From assembly GCA_025993015.1 (NCBI GenBank), contig DAJPFV010000001.1:434001-498000 (forward strand): a stretch of 64,000 nt of DNA. Reading direction: 5' to 3'. The notes below the pieces were generated by a model. It saw only the letters and a program-made list of their open reading frames with translations. It was not told where the DNA came from and ran no database searches. The position numbers were made by a program, and so were the translations under genes. Every line of letters starts with the position of its first letter. Positions within the stretch are counted from its first letter, which is position 1. This document shows positions 49,450 through 59,686 of the stretch, one piece after another. This DNA comes from Coriobacteriaceae bacterium. Lineage in GTDB: Bacteria > Actinomycetota > Coriobacteriia > Coriobacteriales > Coriobacteriaceae.

Positions 49450-50265
49450 TTAGCTGTGGCGGTACTCGGCGATGATGAAGTCGATGTCGGTTTGAAGGGT
49501 ATCCAAATTTGCCAGGCGCTCTTTGTCGGCAGGGCGTGTGCGATAGTAGTACGGCGTCATCTGGAACACCGCCTCGATATCGGCCTGGGTCTGAAGCGTA
49601 ATATTCGCAGATACCCGCTGCGTTCCGACTAACTCGAGCTCGGTGGTCTTCGGCAGCTTCTCATCGTTAAGGTACGGCGTGTCGTAGAGCACCTCCTTGA
49701 GCCCAAACAGATGACGGGCACCCGGCACCACGGTGTAGAGCGAACCCTCCGGCGCCAGCACGCGGGCAAACTCGCGCTCGTTAAAGGGAGCGAAGAGCTC
49801 GGTCACCATATCGAAGGCGCCATCGGCCACAGGGATGTCCTTCATGTTGGCCACGAAGTAGGTCGCATCGCCGCGCTTGGCCGCCAAGCGCACCATCTCT
49901 TTGCCCAGGTCGAAACCGTAAGCATCCACGCCCGGCACCGCGCCCATGGCGCTGGTGTAGTAGCCCTCGCCACAGCAAATATCGAGCAGCGTCATGGGGC
50001 CGTTCACAGACGCGGCGCGCCCAGACACCTGCTTGCGCGCCAACTCAACCATCGCATCGCGCAACGGCGCATAGTAACCGCAATTCAGAAAGTCACGGCG
50101 GCTGCGTGCCTGCGACTTGGGATCGCCCATAGAGTCGCCGCTCTTGGACGAGCGCAGTAGATATAGATAGCCCTCGCGCGCACGGTCAAACCGGTGTCCA
50201 CCCGCGCACACAGCACCGCGCTCGTCGTCCACCAACGGCTCATGGCAAACGGGACACAACAACAT
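49450..50265 (-). CDS. rlmA: 23S rRNA guanine-N1-methyltransferase, RlmA family
   Basis: This 271-residue enzyme has an N-terminal zinc knuckle (CPVCHEPL, then CAGGHRFDRAREGYLYLL) and a SAM-binding domain (LLDICCGEGYYTSAM). This layout is diagnostic of RlmA, which methylates G745 or G748 in helix 35 of 23S rRNA. The position near G748 can affect macrolide sensitivity. AAGGAG precedes the ATG. Which of the two target bases applies cannot be told here. Confidence 0.9.
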   Translation of the reverse strand: MLLCPVCHEPLVDDERGAVCAGGHRFDRAREGYLYLLRSSKSGDSMGDPKSQARSRRDFLNCGYYAPLRDAMVELARKQVSGRAASVNGPMTLLDICCGEGYYTSAMGAVPGVDAYGFDLGKEMVRLAAKRGDATYFVANMKDIPVADGAFDMVTELFAPFNEREFARVLAPEGSLYTVVPGARHLFGLKEVLYDTPYLNDEKLPKTTELELVGTQRVSANITLQTQADIEAVFQMTPYYYRTRPADKERLANLDTLQTDIDFIIAEYRHS

Positions 50266-50322
50266 GGCAACTCCTTAGCGCGAACAACACAACGCCCACC
50301 ATTGTCGCACGCCTTCCCCACC

Positions 50323-50399
50323 TAGTCATTGGGGGACGTTCTTGAACGACTAGTCGTTTAAGAACGTCCCCAACGACTAAAGAACGTCCCCAATGACTA
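50323..50399. repeat. Palindrome TAGTC-GGGGACGTTCTT family, copy 2, with an extra half
   Basis: Arms lie at 50323-50343 and 50360-50379. A third half, AAGAACGTCCCCAATGACTA, directly follows at 50380-50399. It is nearly identical to 12373-12428 despite 38 kb distance. Confidence 0.78.
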
Positions 50400-50464
50400 G
50401 TCGTTTAGGAGTATCATCGTCTGCGCAAATAAGCACGAAAGAGCATATTAGAGATTGAGAGCGT

Positions 50465-51847
50465 ATGGCAGACACCGCATCTAAGCACATTGACATGACC
50501 ACCGGCTCGCTGTGGCGCAATATTCCCCTGTTCGCCTTCCCCGTAGCCGCCACGAGCATCTTGGAGCAGCTGTCGAACCTCATCGCCACCGTCATCATCG
50601 GTAACTTCTCGGGCGACCAGGGAACCCTCGCCATGGCAGCGGTCGGCTCCAACGTTCCGCTTACCAGTCTTATGCTCAACCTGTTTATCGGCATGTCGCT
50701 TGGCTCCAACGTGGTCATCGCCAACGCTATCGGCCGCAACGATCAGAACATGGTCAACCGCGCCGTCCACACCTCGATTCTCATGGCGCTTGTGGGCTTT
50801 GTCGTCATCGCGCTGGGCGAGATCTTTGCCGAGCCCATGCTCGCCGCGCTCAACGTTCCCGCCGAAACCATGCCGCTCGCCTCGCTCTACCTGCGCGTCT
50901 TTTTGCTCAGCATGCCCTCGATCTTGCTCTACAACTTTGAGGCCGCGATCTTCCGCTCCGTCGGCATCACCCGCATGCCGCTGCAGGCGCTTGCCGTGTC
51001 CACCGTCCTCAACATTGGCCTGGACCTCATCTTTGTCCCCGTACTCCACTGGGGCGTCGCGGGCGTCGCCATCGCCACCGCCATCGCCTATACCGTCAGT
51101 GCCGCTACGCTCTTTATCCGCCTGCTCAAGACCGACTCCGTCGTCCGCGTCACCCCACGCGACCTGGCTATCGACCCCGTCGCCCTCAAGCGCATCGTCA
51201 AGATCGGCCTGCCTGCCGGCATCCAAAGCGCTGTCTTTGCCGTCGCCAACATCATCATCCAGTCCGCCATCAACAGCTTGGGCACCGAGATCATGGCGGC
51301 ATCGAGCGCTGCTATGAGCCTGGAGTACGTGTGCTACAACCTGCTCAACAGCTTTAGCCAGGCCTGCACCACCTTTGTGGGACAAAACCACGGTGCCCGC
51401 CAAATCGACCGCTGCACCAAGACGCTCAAGGTCTGCCTGGTCGAAGGCGGTATCGTCGCGCTCACCACCATCGTCATCATCGTCGGTCTGGGGCGCGAGA
51501 TCCTAGCGCTGTTTAATAGCGACCCCAACATCGTCTCGATCGGCTATATCCGCGTGTGCTCGATCTTCCCGGCATACGCCTTTAGCATGTTTTACGAAAA
51601 CATGTCCGGCTACCTGCGCGGCTTTGGCATCTCGCTCATGCCCGCCCTCATCACCATGATCTGCGTCTGCGGCATTCGCTTCTATTGGGTATTCTGCGTG
51701 TTCCCGCACTTCCGCACCTTTGCGAACATCATGATGGTCTACCCCATCAGCCTGGGCACCACGGCATTCTTTATGGTCGTGGCGGTATTGCTCTGCCACC
51801 CGGCACGCACCTATCGCGCCGCCCAAGCCAAAGCGACAGCCCGCTAA
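50465..51847 (+). CDS. MATE-family multidrug exporter
   Basis: This 460-residue membrane protein has 12 predicted helices in two repeats. MATE signatures are LEQLSNLIATVIIG, SLGSNVVIANAIGR and, in the second half, FSQACTTFVGQNHGAR. It exports cationic drugs or metabolites with Na+ or H+. Only a weak ribosome site (GAGAG) precedes the ATG. The substrate is unknown. Confidence 0.92.
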   Translation: MADTASKHIDMTTGSLWRNIPLFAFPVAATSILEQLSNLIATVIIGNFSGDQGTLAMAAVGSNVPLTSLMLNLFIGMSLGSNVVIANAIGRNDQNMVNRAVHTSILMALVGFVVIALGEIFAEPMLAALNVPAETMPLASLYLRVFLLSMPSILLYNFEAAIFRSVGITRMPLQALAVSTVLNIGLDLIFVPVLHWGVAGVAIATAIAYTVSAATLFIRLLKTDSVVRVTPRDLAIDPVALKRIVKIGLPAGIQSAVFAVANIIIQSAINSLGTEIMAASSAAMSLEYVCYNLLNSFSQACTTFVGQNHGARQIDRCTKTLKVCLVEGGIVALTTIVIIVGLGREILALFNSDPNIVSIGYIRVCSIFPAYAFSMFYENMSGYLRGFGISLMPALITMICVCGIRFYWVFCVFPHFRTFANIMMVYPISLGTTAFFMVVAVLLCHPARTYRAAQAKATAR

Positions 51848-51874
51848 ACACCGCACTCAACGTCACGCCAGTCA

Positions 51875-52741
51875 TTAATTGACAATATGCGAGCTCATAT
51901 AGTCGATAAAACGCCTCGTGGCGATAGGCATGGTGTCCCAGCTGCGCCAAGCTGCCACCACGTCGCGCGAGGGGGCATGCACGATGGGCCGCACACGAAT
52001 ATCGGCTCGCATGCCCTCAACAGTACGACGGTAGAGCATGCTCACGCCTAACCCCTCCTCCACCATCGCCATAATGGTGTAGTCGTCGGTGACCTCACTC
52101 GTCACGTGCGGCGACAGCCCATGCGCGGCAAACGCATCGAGCACTAGGCTCTGCTCGCCCTCGTCCAGCAGCACAAACGGCTCGGACGCTAGGTCGGCGA
52201 GCGTTACCTTTTCCTTTGCCGCCAGCGGATGCGCGGCCGGCAACAGCGCAACCAACTCGTCGTGATAGACCACGCGCTTCTCGAGCCCGGCGGTAAATCC
52301 GCGCGCCGTAAAGCAAAAGTCAACCACGCCATCGTGTACCCATTGAGCGTTGCGCGTGTAATCGCCCTGCTTGAGGGTAAAGCGTACGCCCGGGTGCAGC
52401 GCACCAAAGTCGCGGATCACGCGTGGCAACACGGTACGACTCACGTTGGTAAATGTCGCAATGCGAATATCAGTCGAGGAGAGCCCCAGCAGCTCCTGGC
52501 GCTTGCCCTCGAGCTCGGCCTCGGCAGTTACGATTTGGCGCAGGTACGGCAGGTACTGCTTGCCGTCGCGCGTAAGCGAGACACCTTGCTTACCGCGCTC
52601 GATAAGCGTGGTGCCCAGCTCGCGCTCAAGCGCCTTGACGGCCTGACTCACCGCGCTTTGCGTATAGCCCAGCTCGTCGGCCGCGCCCTTAAGACTGCCG
52701 CGATCGACCACCATACAAACAATCTGATACCGCGATGTCAT
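51875..52741 (-). CDS. LysR-family transcriptional regulator
   Basis: This 288-residue protein has an N-terminal HTH (YQIVCMVVDRGSLKGAADELGYTQSAVSQAVKALE) and an effector-binding domain with DIRIATFTNVSRTVLPRVI. It is divergent from an EamA-type exporter, the same arrangement as 18284-20171, and the two regulators look paralogous (both have a T-VLPPVI/T-VLPRVI segment). Confidence 0.9.
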   Translation of the reverse strand: MTSRYQIVCMVVDRGSLKGAADELGYTQSAVSQAVKALERELGTTLIERGKQGVSLTRDGKQYLPYLRQIVTAEAELEGKRQELLGLSSTDIRIATFTNVSRTVLPRVIRDFGALHPGVRFTLKQGDYTRNAQWVHDGVVDFCFTARGFTAGLEKRVVYHDELVALLPAAHPLAAKEKVTLADLASEPFVLLDEGEQSLVLDAFAAHGLSPHVTSEVTDDYTIMAMVEEGLGVSMLYRRTVEGMRADIRVRPIVHAPSRDVVAAWRSWDTMPIATRRFIDYMSSHIVN

Positions 52742-52899
52742 CGTGCCTCCACATCAATGCAGCCGTAAAACGTTTTGTCAGCGCTTTTCGCGCCTACTTT
52801 AGCATTTCTTAATCATACTGAAGATACATTCGCTTTACTACATCCACATCTGGGAGCAGAATCCTTTGTACGAAACCGTTCTGTAACAAAAGGAGTCCC

Positions 52900-53802
52900 A
52901 TGGATCGCAAAAAAGCAATCGCGCTCTCATTTTCCGTTCCCGTCGCATGGGGCTTTTCGTACCCTCTCATGAAGATCGGCATGGACAGCATGAACGCCAC
53001 GAGCATCGTCGCGCTACGCTGTATCATCGCCTTTGTGGTCTGCCTGCTGCTCTTCCACAAGCGCGCGTTCCGCATCAACCGCGACCTTATGGTTCGCGCC
53101 GCCATCATCGGCGCCATCATGGCAACCGAGCTCACCTGCATGTGCCTGGGCTCCAGCCTCACCTCTGCCTCCACTGCCGGCTTTTTGCAGAGCCTAACGG
53201 TCGTGATCGTGCCGTTTGCCAACGCAGCCCTGCTGCATCGCGCCCCCGAGCGCAAGGTGCTCATCGGCACCGCCATCGTCACCTGCGGTATGTTGCTGCT
53301 CTCGGGCGCCGACTTCACCAGCCTGAACCCGGGCGCGCTCATCATGCTGCTCTCCGCCTTTATCTATGCCAGCCACATTATCGTGGCCAAGCGCTTTGTC
53401 GAAGAAGTCGATCCGCTGTCCCTGGGCGTTTGGCAGCTGGGCTTTGGCGGCCTGTTCTCGGGCATTGCCGCATTCACCTTTGGCGGCTTCACGCTTCCCA
53501 GCACGCCCAGCGAGATCGTGGTCGTCGTCGCACTCGCACTCATCTGCTCTGCCTACGGCTTTATCACCCAGACGCTCGTGCAGCCCCACGTGCCCGCCGA
53601 GACCACCGGCTTCGCCTTCTCGCTCGAGCCGGTCTGCTCCGCTGTCTTTTCGTTCTTCTTGGTTGGCGAGGTCCTGAGCCCCATCGCCTTCTTTGGCGCC
53701 GCCCTCATCCTCACCGGCGTCATGGTGGCAACCGTCGAGCTTCCGCGCCTCCGCGCACATGGACAGGCTCGCATGGCAGGAGCGCCCGAGCACGTCTCGT
53801 AG
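52900..53802 (+). CDS. EamA/DMT-family metabolite exporter
   Basis: This 300-residue membrane protein has ten helices and two EamA repeats (GFSYPLMKIGMDSMNATSIV; AETTGFAFSLEPVCSAVFSF). AAAAGGAG precedes the ATG. The LysR gene diverges across 158 bp that include AAAACGTTTT. Export of an amino acid or drug is likely; the substrate is unknown. Confidence 0.88.
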   Translation: MDRKKAIALSFSVPVAWGFSYPLMKIGMDSMNATSIVALRCIIAFVVCLLLFHKRAFRINRDLMVRAAIIGAIMATELTCMCLGSSLTSASTAGFLQSLTVVIVPFANAALLHRAPERKVLIGTAIVTCGMLLLSGADFTSLNPGALIMLLSAFIYASHIIVAKRFVEEVDPLSLGVWQLGFGGLFSGIAAFTFGGFTLPSTPSEIVVVVALALICSAYGFITQTLVQPHVPAETTGFAFSLEPVCSAVFSFFLVGEVLSPIAFFGAALILTGVMVATVELPRLRAHGQARMAGAPEHVS

Positions 53803-53889
53803 ACCCCACTCCTTATGCAGCCGCGGCATAAAGATCTCCAGACGCCTTTACAATAGATGTCAAAAGAGCATCTGCCATAAAGGAGCCCC

Positions 53890-54615
53890 ATGGACACCGC
53901 AACCCGCGACCGCAACATAGCAACTTGGTTGAGCGATGCGCCGCGGCCGGTACGTGAAACTACGAACCGGCTGCTCGAGCGCATCGCCCTTTTGCGTGCC
54001 AAGCAAACCATCTACCCGGCACAAGACGACATCCTCAATGCCCTCGCCTACACGCCGGCCGACCAGGTCAAAGTTGTCATCTTGGGTCAAGACCCTTATC
54101 ACGGACCCAACCAGGCCATGGGGTTGTCGTTCTCGGTCCCCGCGACGCAAACCAAGTTGCCGCCGAGTCTGCGCAACATCTATAAGGAACTCAAAGCCGA
54201 TCTGGGCTGCCCCATTCCCGCCACGGGAGACCTAACCCCCTGGGCACAACAGGGCGTCCTGCTCCTCAACACTACGCTCACCGTGCGCGAGCATGCCGCG
54301 AACTCGCACGCCAAACTGGGCTGGAGCACGCTCACCGACTACATTATCGAACGCTGCTGTCAGCTGCCCCAACCGGTCGTCTTTTTGGCATGGGGCCGCT
54401 TTGCCCAGCAGATGGTCGATGGTAAGCTCGCCGCGACCGGCGCGGGCAAGGCAACCGGCAAGTTCTGCCTGGCATCCACGCACCCCTCGCCGCTTTCGGC
54501 CAACCGTGCCACGGCAGAACTCCCCGCCTTTATGGGGTCGCGCCCCTTCTCTGCTGCCAATCGGCTACTCGAACAGCACGGCTCGACCCCCGTCAACTGG
54601 GCTTGCCTCGGCTAA
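53890..54615 (+). CDS. ung: Uracil-DNA glycosylase
   Basis: This 241-residue base-excision repair enzyme removes uracil from DNA. It has the water-activating loop LGQDPYHGPNQAMGLSFSV and the DNA-intercalation loop STHPSPLSANR with the catalytic His. AAAGGAG precedes the ATG. Length is normal for family 1. Confidence 0.97.
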   Translation: MDTATRDRNIATWLSDAPRPVRETTNRLLERIALLRAKQTIYPAQDDILNALAYTPADQVKVVILGQDPYHGPNQAMGLSFSVPATQTKLPPSLRNIYKELKADLGCPIPATGDLTPWAQQGVLLLNTTLTVREHAANSHAKLGWSTLTDYIIERCCQLPQPVVFLAWGRFAQQMVDGKLAATGAGKATGKFCLASTHPSPLSANRATAELPAFMGSRPFSAANRLLEQHGSTPVNWACLG

Positions 54616-54628
54616 AAATCGATACATC

Positions 54629-54666
54629 AAAAACGCGCCCGACGGCTTTCCATCGGGCGCGTTTCC
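54629..54666 (+). terminator. Terminator between convergent ung and SDR genes
   Basis: AAACGCGCCCGA and TCGGGCGCGTTT arms enclose a 10-nt loop. The right arm ends two bases before the SDR stop codon region. Confidence 0.82.
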
Positions 54667-55346
54667 TATTCGGGCCAAATAAATTGCGTGCGGCCGGCCT
54701 CGCCGCCATCGATCAACAGGCTCTGCCCGGTCATAAACCGGTTGGTCACGCCCACAAAGTAGATCCACTCGGCGATCTCTTGGGCGGTGGCCCAGCGTTT
54801 AAGCGGCGTGAGCTCCATAATCTGGTTCCACAGGTGTTCGTCTTCCATCACGCAACGGTTGAGCGGCGTTATAACGCCGCCCGGGTCCACACTGTTGGCG
54901 ATGGCCTGCGGTGCCAGGCGGTTTGCAAGGTTCTTGGTGTAGGCGATAACACCGCCCTTGCTGGCGGCATAGGCGGGAAACTCCGATCCCGTATGTCCGC
55001 TCGCCGACCCCACATTGACCACGGATTTGATAGCCGGCGCAGGCTTGGCGGCGAGCCCCTCCCCCACAAAGGCGTAGCGCTCGGTCACGTTGATGGTGCC
55101 ACACAGGTTGGCGGCGATGTCGTCGGCCGAATCCTGCGTACCGGCAACGTTCACGATTACCTGAGGCTCAAGGTCGCTTGGAAACGAGTCCGGCTCGCGG
55201 ACATCAACGATCAGATGGCGGTAGCGCTCGTGTTCGATCGCCGGCGACAGCAGATCAAAGCCCACGACCTCGTGGCCCTCATCCAAAAAGCACTGCACGC
55301 ACGCGGCTCCGATACCGCCCGAAGCGCCCGTGATCAAAACCCGCAT
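54666..55346 (-). CDS. Short-chain dehydrogenase/reductase (SDR)
   Basis: This 226-residue NAD(P)-dependent oxidoreductase has the nucleotide loop TGASGGIGAA, NVAG, catalytic Ser in VGSASGH, YAASKGG with Tyr and Lys, and DPGGVITPL. It is close to 3-alpha-hydroxysteroid dehydrogenase/carbonyl reductase-like SDRs, but the substrate cannot be fixed. It follows the queuosine-precursor transporter gene by 9 bp on the same strand, so they are co-transcribed. A bile-acid link is possible only because bsh is in the same genome. Confidence 0.88.
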   Translation of the reverse strand: MRVLITGASGGIGAACVQCFLDEGHEVVGFDLLSPAIEHERYRHLIVDVREPDSFPSDLEPQVIVNVAGTQDSADDIAANLCGTINVTERYAFVGEGLAAKPAPAIKSVVNVGSASGHTGSEFPAYAASKGGVIAYTKNLANRLAPQAIANSVDPGGVITPLNRCVMEDEHLWNQIMELTPLKRWATAQEIAEWIYFVGVTNRFMTGQSLLIDGGEAGRTQFIWPE

Positions 55347-55355
55347 ACTTGCTCC

Positions 55356-56078
55356 TTAGGCGGTTGCGTGGCGCTCGAGGTACTCGGAACCCACATTCTC
55401 GCGCTCCCAGCCGCGCACGACCTTGTAGCCCACGGGGCTCAGGAAGACCTCGCACAGCAGCTCGGCAACAGCGCCGGTCAGCGAGCACATGAGGACCTGC
55501 ACCCAGGTCCAACCAAAGAACGTGTGGCTCACCACGATGGCGAAGACCAGGTTGTCGATAAACTGGCCAACACCCGTGGACACATAGGAACGGAAGGCAA
55601 AGCTCGCAAAGTTATTCTTCTTGAGCATACGGCCGAGCGACTGGTTGAGCGTGGAGTTAACCACGGCAGAAACGAGCATTGCCAGCGAAGAGCCCAGCAC
55701 CACGTACCAGGTGCCGCCGATGGTGGCGTTAAGGGCGGTGTTGACCTCGATCATGCCCGTGTCGTAGTAGGCGCCCCACATGCCGGGCGTGAGCGAACAT
55801 GCCCAAAAGCACAGGCTCACGGCCAGGTTGACCAGTAGCGCGAGGATGGAGATTTTGATGGATGCCTTGGCGCCAAAGCGCTTGCAGATCATGTCCTGGC
55901 ACAAAAACGAGACCCAGCTCACCACAAAGCCGCAATCGAGTGCCAGATACGGCAGGCTGATGAGCTCTTTGTTGGCCAGCAGGTTCATCATGATGACACT
56001 CACGAAAAACAGCGAAACCGTTGCCGCGGGAATGCTCCGCAACAGGACCTTGTAGTCCTCCATGACCTTCTTGATCAT
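55356..56078 (-). CDS. Queuosine precursor transporter (VUT/YhhQ family)
   Basis: This 240-residue membrane protein has six hydrophobic segments, and signature regions LDCGFVVSWVSFLCQDMICKRFG and STGVGQFIDNLVFAIV. The family imports preQ1/preQ0 or queuine for tRNA modification. AAAGGAG precedes the ATG. A possible preQ1 aptamer directly upstream supports the assignment. An SDR gene follows. Confidence 0.88.
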   Translation of the reverse strand: MIKKVMEDYKVLLRSIPAATVSLFFVSVIMMNLLANKELISLPYLALDCGFVVSWVSFLCQDMICKRFGAKASIKISILALLVNLAVSLCFWACSLTPGMWGAYYDTGMIEVNTALNATIGGTWYVVLGSSLAMLVSAVVNSTLNQSLGRMLKKNNFASFAFRSYVSTGVGQFIDNLVFAIVVSHTFFGWTWVQVLMCSLTGAVAELLCEVFLSPVGYKVVRGWERENVGSEYLERHATA

Positions 56079-56084
56079 TATATA

Positions 56085-56133
56085 CTCCTTTGGTTTTAGG
56101 TTTAACGAGCAGGATATCGGACCCGAACTGCTC
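56085..56133 (-). promoter_or_regulatory. Candidate preQ1-I-like riboswitch
   Basis: On the minus strand GAGCAG and CTGCTC form the stem. The loop begins TTC then GGGT, and an A-rich tail with ACC could pair with the loop GGT to make the pseudoknot typical of preQ1-I aptamers, ending at the AAAGGAG ribosome site. The gene downstream is the usual preQ1 riboswitch target. The match is by eye and imperfect. Confidence 0.38.
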
Positions 56134-56234
56134 GGACGCCCCGGTCTTGAGACGACGGTGGGTATGATAGCCGCTCACACGGCATCAGGCAAGCAAACGG
56201 CGCGGCAGCCCCGCAGGGCCACCACGCCGATGCG

Positions 56235-57848
<1,614 letters not shown>

Positions 57849-57993
57849 GCGGATCCTTTCTTGCATTGAGTGCATTACGTCGTTGTAACCGCACTATTGT
57901 AGCCGCGAAATCTCGCTCTAGGGCGCCTATCAGGACAAATTCATCAGTTGGGGCCTAGGGTAGCAGTCGATGGCGGCACTCCGCAGCAGTTCG

Positions 57994-58290
57994 TCTCGAT
58001 CTGTAACATCTAGACGGTTTTTGAACCTCTACCTGTTACAGATTTAGACAAACAGGTGGGCGTCCCAGAAAGATCTCGATCTGTAACATCTAGCCACTCA
58101 AAACGGGTCCATCTGTTACAGATTGAGATATAAGGATAGACGGGTAGCCAATATCTCGATCTATAACATCTAGCAGCCAAAATCTTCTCCAGTTGTTACA
58201 GATTGAGACAACCAGGTGGGGCCCGCCAGCAAAATCTCAATCTGTAACAGGTAGCCGTCCAAATCGGTTCCAGATGTTACAGATTGAGAT
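57994..58290. repeat. Four-unit array of inverted repeats with constant 25-nt loops
   Basis: Units lie at 57994-58048, 58073-58129, 58153-58208 and 58234-58290, repeating every 79-81 bp. Each has a left arm of ATCTC(G/A)ATCTGTAACA and a right arm TGTTACAGATTGAGAT, with exactly 25 nt between them; 23-25 nt separate units. The result is eight half-sites in alternating orientation about 40 bp apart. Inter-arm sequences differ but begin TCTAG in three of four. The array fills most of the 552-bp gap between prfC and the YtrA-type regulator. It has no coding potential I could find. Confidence 0.9.
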
Positions 58291-58339
58291 GAATGAACGG
58301 GCGGACAATCCCTACTTACCTCTTGCGTAACTGTGCATA

Positions 58340-58373
58340 GTGTATATATACTGTGCTTACCGGTTATATACAC
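58340..58373. promoter_or_regulatory. YtrA-type operator GTGTATATA-N16-TATATACAC
   Basis: A perfect 9-bp inverted repeat lies 28 bp before the GntR/YtrA gene. YtrA-family regulators bind AGTGTA...TACACT-type sites next to their own operons, so this is probably the autoregulatory operator and overlaps the promoter. Confidence 0.65.
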
Positions 58374-58400
58374 GTGTAGCCCAACAGCTAAGGAGCCGCT

Positions 58401-58781
58401 GTGGACATCATCCTATCCAATTCGAGCGACAAGCCCATCTACGAGCAGATAGCCTCGCAAGTCAAAGCTCAGATCCTATCGGGCGCACTCGCTGCGGGAG
58501 CCAAACTCCCCAGTATCCGTGCGCTTGCCAGCGACCTGAGTGTGAGCGTTATCACCACCAAGCGCGCCTACGCCGACTTGGAGCAGCTCGGGTTTATCTG
58601 CACCGTGCAGGGCAAGGGGTGCTTTGTCGCTGAGGGCAACCAAGAACTCTTACGCGAAAGCCAGCTCTGCCATATCGAAGAGCTACTTGCAAAAGCGGCG
58701 AGCCAAGCCGAAACCCTGGGCGTCACACGCGACAAGCTGCACGAAATGCTTGACCTGGTAGCTCCCGAAACCATGCAGTAG
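58401..58781 (+). CDS. GntR-family regulator, YtrA subfamily
   Basis: This 126-residue protein has an N-terminal winged helix (KPIYEQIASQVKAQILSGAL, LPSIRALASDLSVSVITTKRAY) and only a short helical C-terminal tail. That is diagnostic of the YtrA subgroup, which controls ABC transporters. GTG start with AAGGAG 6 bases upstream. Its operon continues with an ABC ATPase and permease. The dyad upstream is the likely binding site. Confidence 0.92.
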   Translation: MDIILSNSSDKPIYEQIASQVKAQILSGALAAGAKLPSIRALASDLSVSVITTKRAYADLEQLGFICTVQGKGCFVAEGNQELLRESQLCHIEELLAKAASQAETLGVTRDKLHEMLDLVAPETMQ

Positions 58782-58804
58782 CCATCTGCAAGAAAGGCTA
58801 TACC

Positions 58805-59686
58805 ATGCAAAACTTGTTAGAACTCAAAGGTGTCTCACGCCGCGTGAGCGAACGTTTTTCGCTGCGCGATGTCACGCTCGCCGTGGAGCCCGGCCAGGTC
58901 GTTGGCTTTGTGGGCGCTAACGGTGCCGGCAAGACAACGACCATTCGCGCCGCGCTCGGGCTTATCAAGCTCGATGCCGGCGAGGTGCGCCTGTTTGGGC
59001 AGCGCTGTGGCACCGACGCGCCCGATGAGACACAGCGCTGCCTGCGCTCCCGCGTCGGTCTCGTCCTGGACACATGCCCCTTCCCTTCAACGCTCAAGGT
59101 GGGCCAAATCGAGGCACTCGTAGGCCAGGCGTACCCCACGTGGGACCGCAAAGCGTTCGCCGGATTCATCGACCGATTTGGCCTCGATCCCAAGACAAAG
59201 GTCAAGGACCTCTCCCGCGGCATGGGCATGAAACTGCAGCTTGCCTGTGCACTCAGCCATAATGCCAAGCTGCTCCTTTTGGACGAAGCCACCGCGGGCC
59301 TCGATCCCATGGCACGCGAGGAGCTGCTTGATGAGCTGCTTACCTTTGTCGCCGACGGCCAGCACAGTGTGCTGCTCTCGAGCCACATTACATCCGACCT
59401 CGATCGCGCCGCTGATCGCGTCATCTGCATCGATAATGGCTCGATTATTTTTGACCTGCCGCGCGAGGATATTACCGACCGCGCTGGCATCGCCCACTGT
59501 ACCCAAGCACAGGCCGCCGAGCTTATGGCTTGCGTCGAAGGCGCCCGTGCCGCCCGCCATGCCTACAGCGTGGACGTGCTCGTGCCCAACCGTCGCGATA
59601 CGCTCGAGGCCTTCCCCGAGATTCCCTGCGATCGGGCAACCATTGATGACTATCTTCGCCTCATGCTGAAAGGAGCTTCGAAATGA
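58805..59686 (+). CDS. ABC transporter ATP-binding protein
   Basis: This 293-residue ATPase has Walker A GANGAGKTT, signature LSRGMGMKLQLA, Walker B LLLLDEATAGLDP and H-loop SSHI. It energises the permease encoded next. YtrA-controlled transporters of this kind often respond to cell-wall antibiotics or export peptides, but the substrate is not known. AAAGG precedes the ATG. The stop overlaps the permease start by 4 bp. Confidence 0.93.
   Translation: MQNLLELKGVSRRVSERFSLRDVTLAVEPGQVVGFVGANGAGKTTTIRAALGLIKLDAGEVRLFGQRCGTDAPDETQRCLRSRVGLVLDTCPFPSTLKVGQIEALVGQAYPTWDRKAFAGFIDRFGLDPKTKVKDLSRGMGMKLQLACALSHNAKLLLLDEATAGLDPMAREELLDELLTFVADGQHSVLLSSHITSDLDRAADRVICIDNGSIIFDLPREDITDRAGIAHCTQAQAAELMACVEGARAARHAYSVDVLVPNRRDTLEAFPEIPCDRATIDDYLRLMLKGASK

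Noticed and set aside
57994..58290. CRISPR array
   Set aside because: Repeats alternate in orientation, arms are only about 15 bp, and no cas genes are present.
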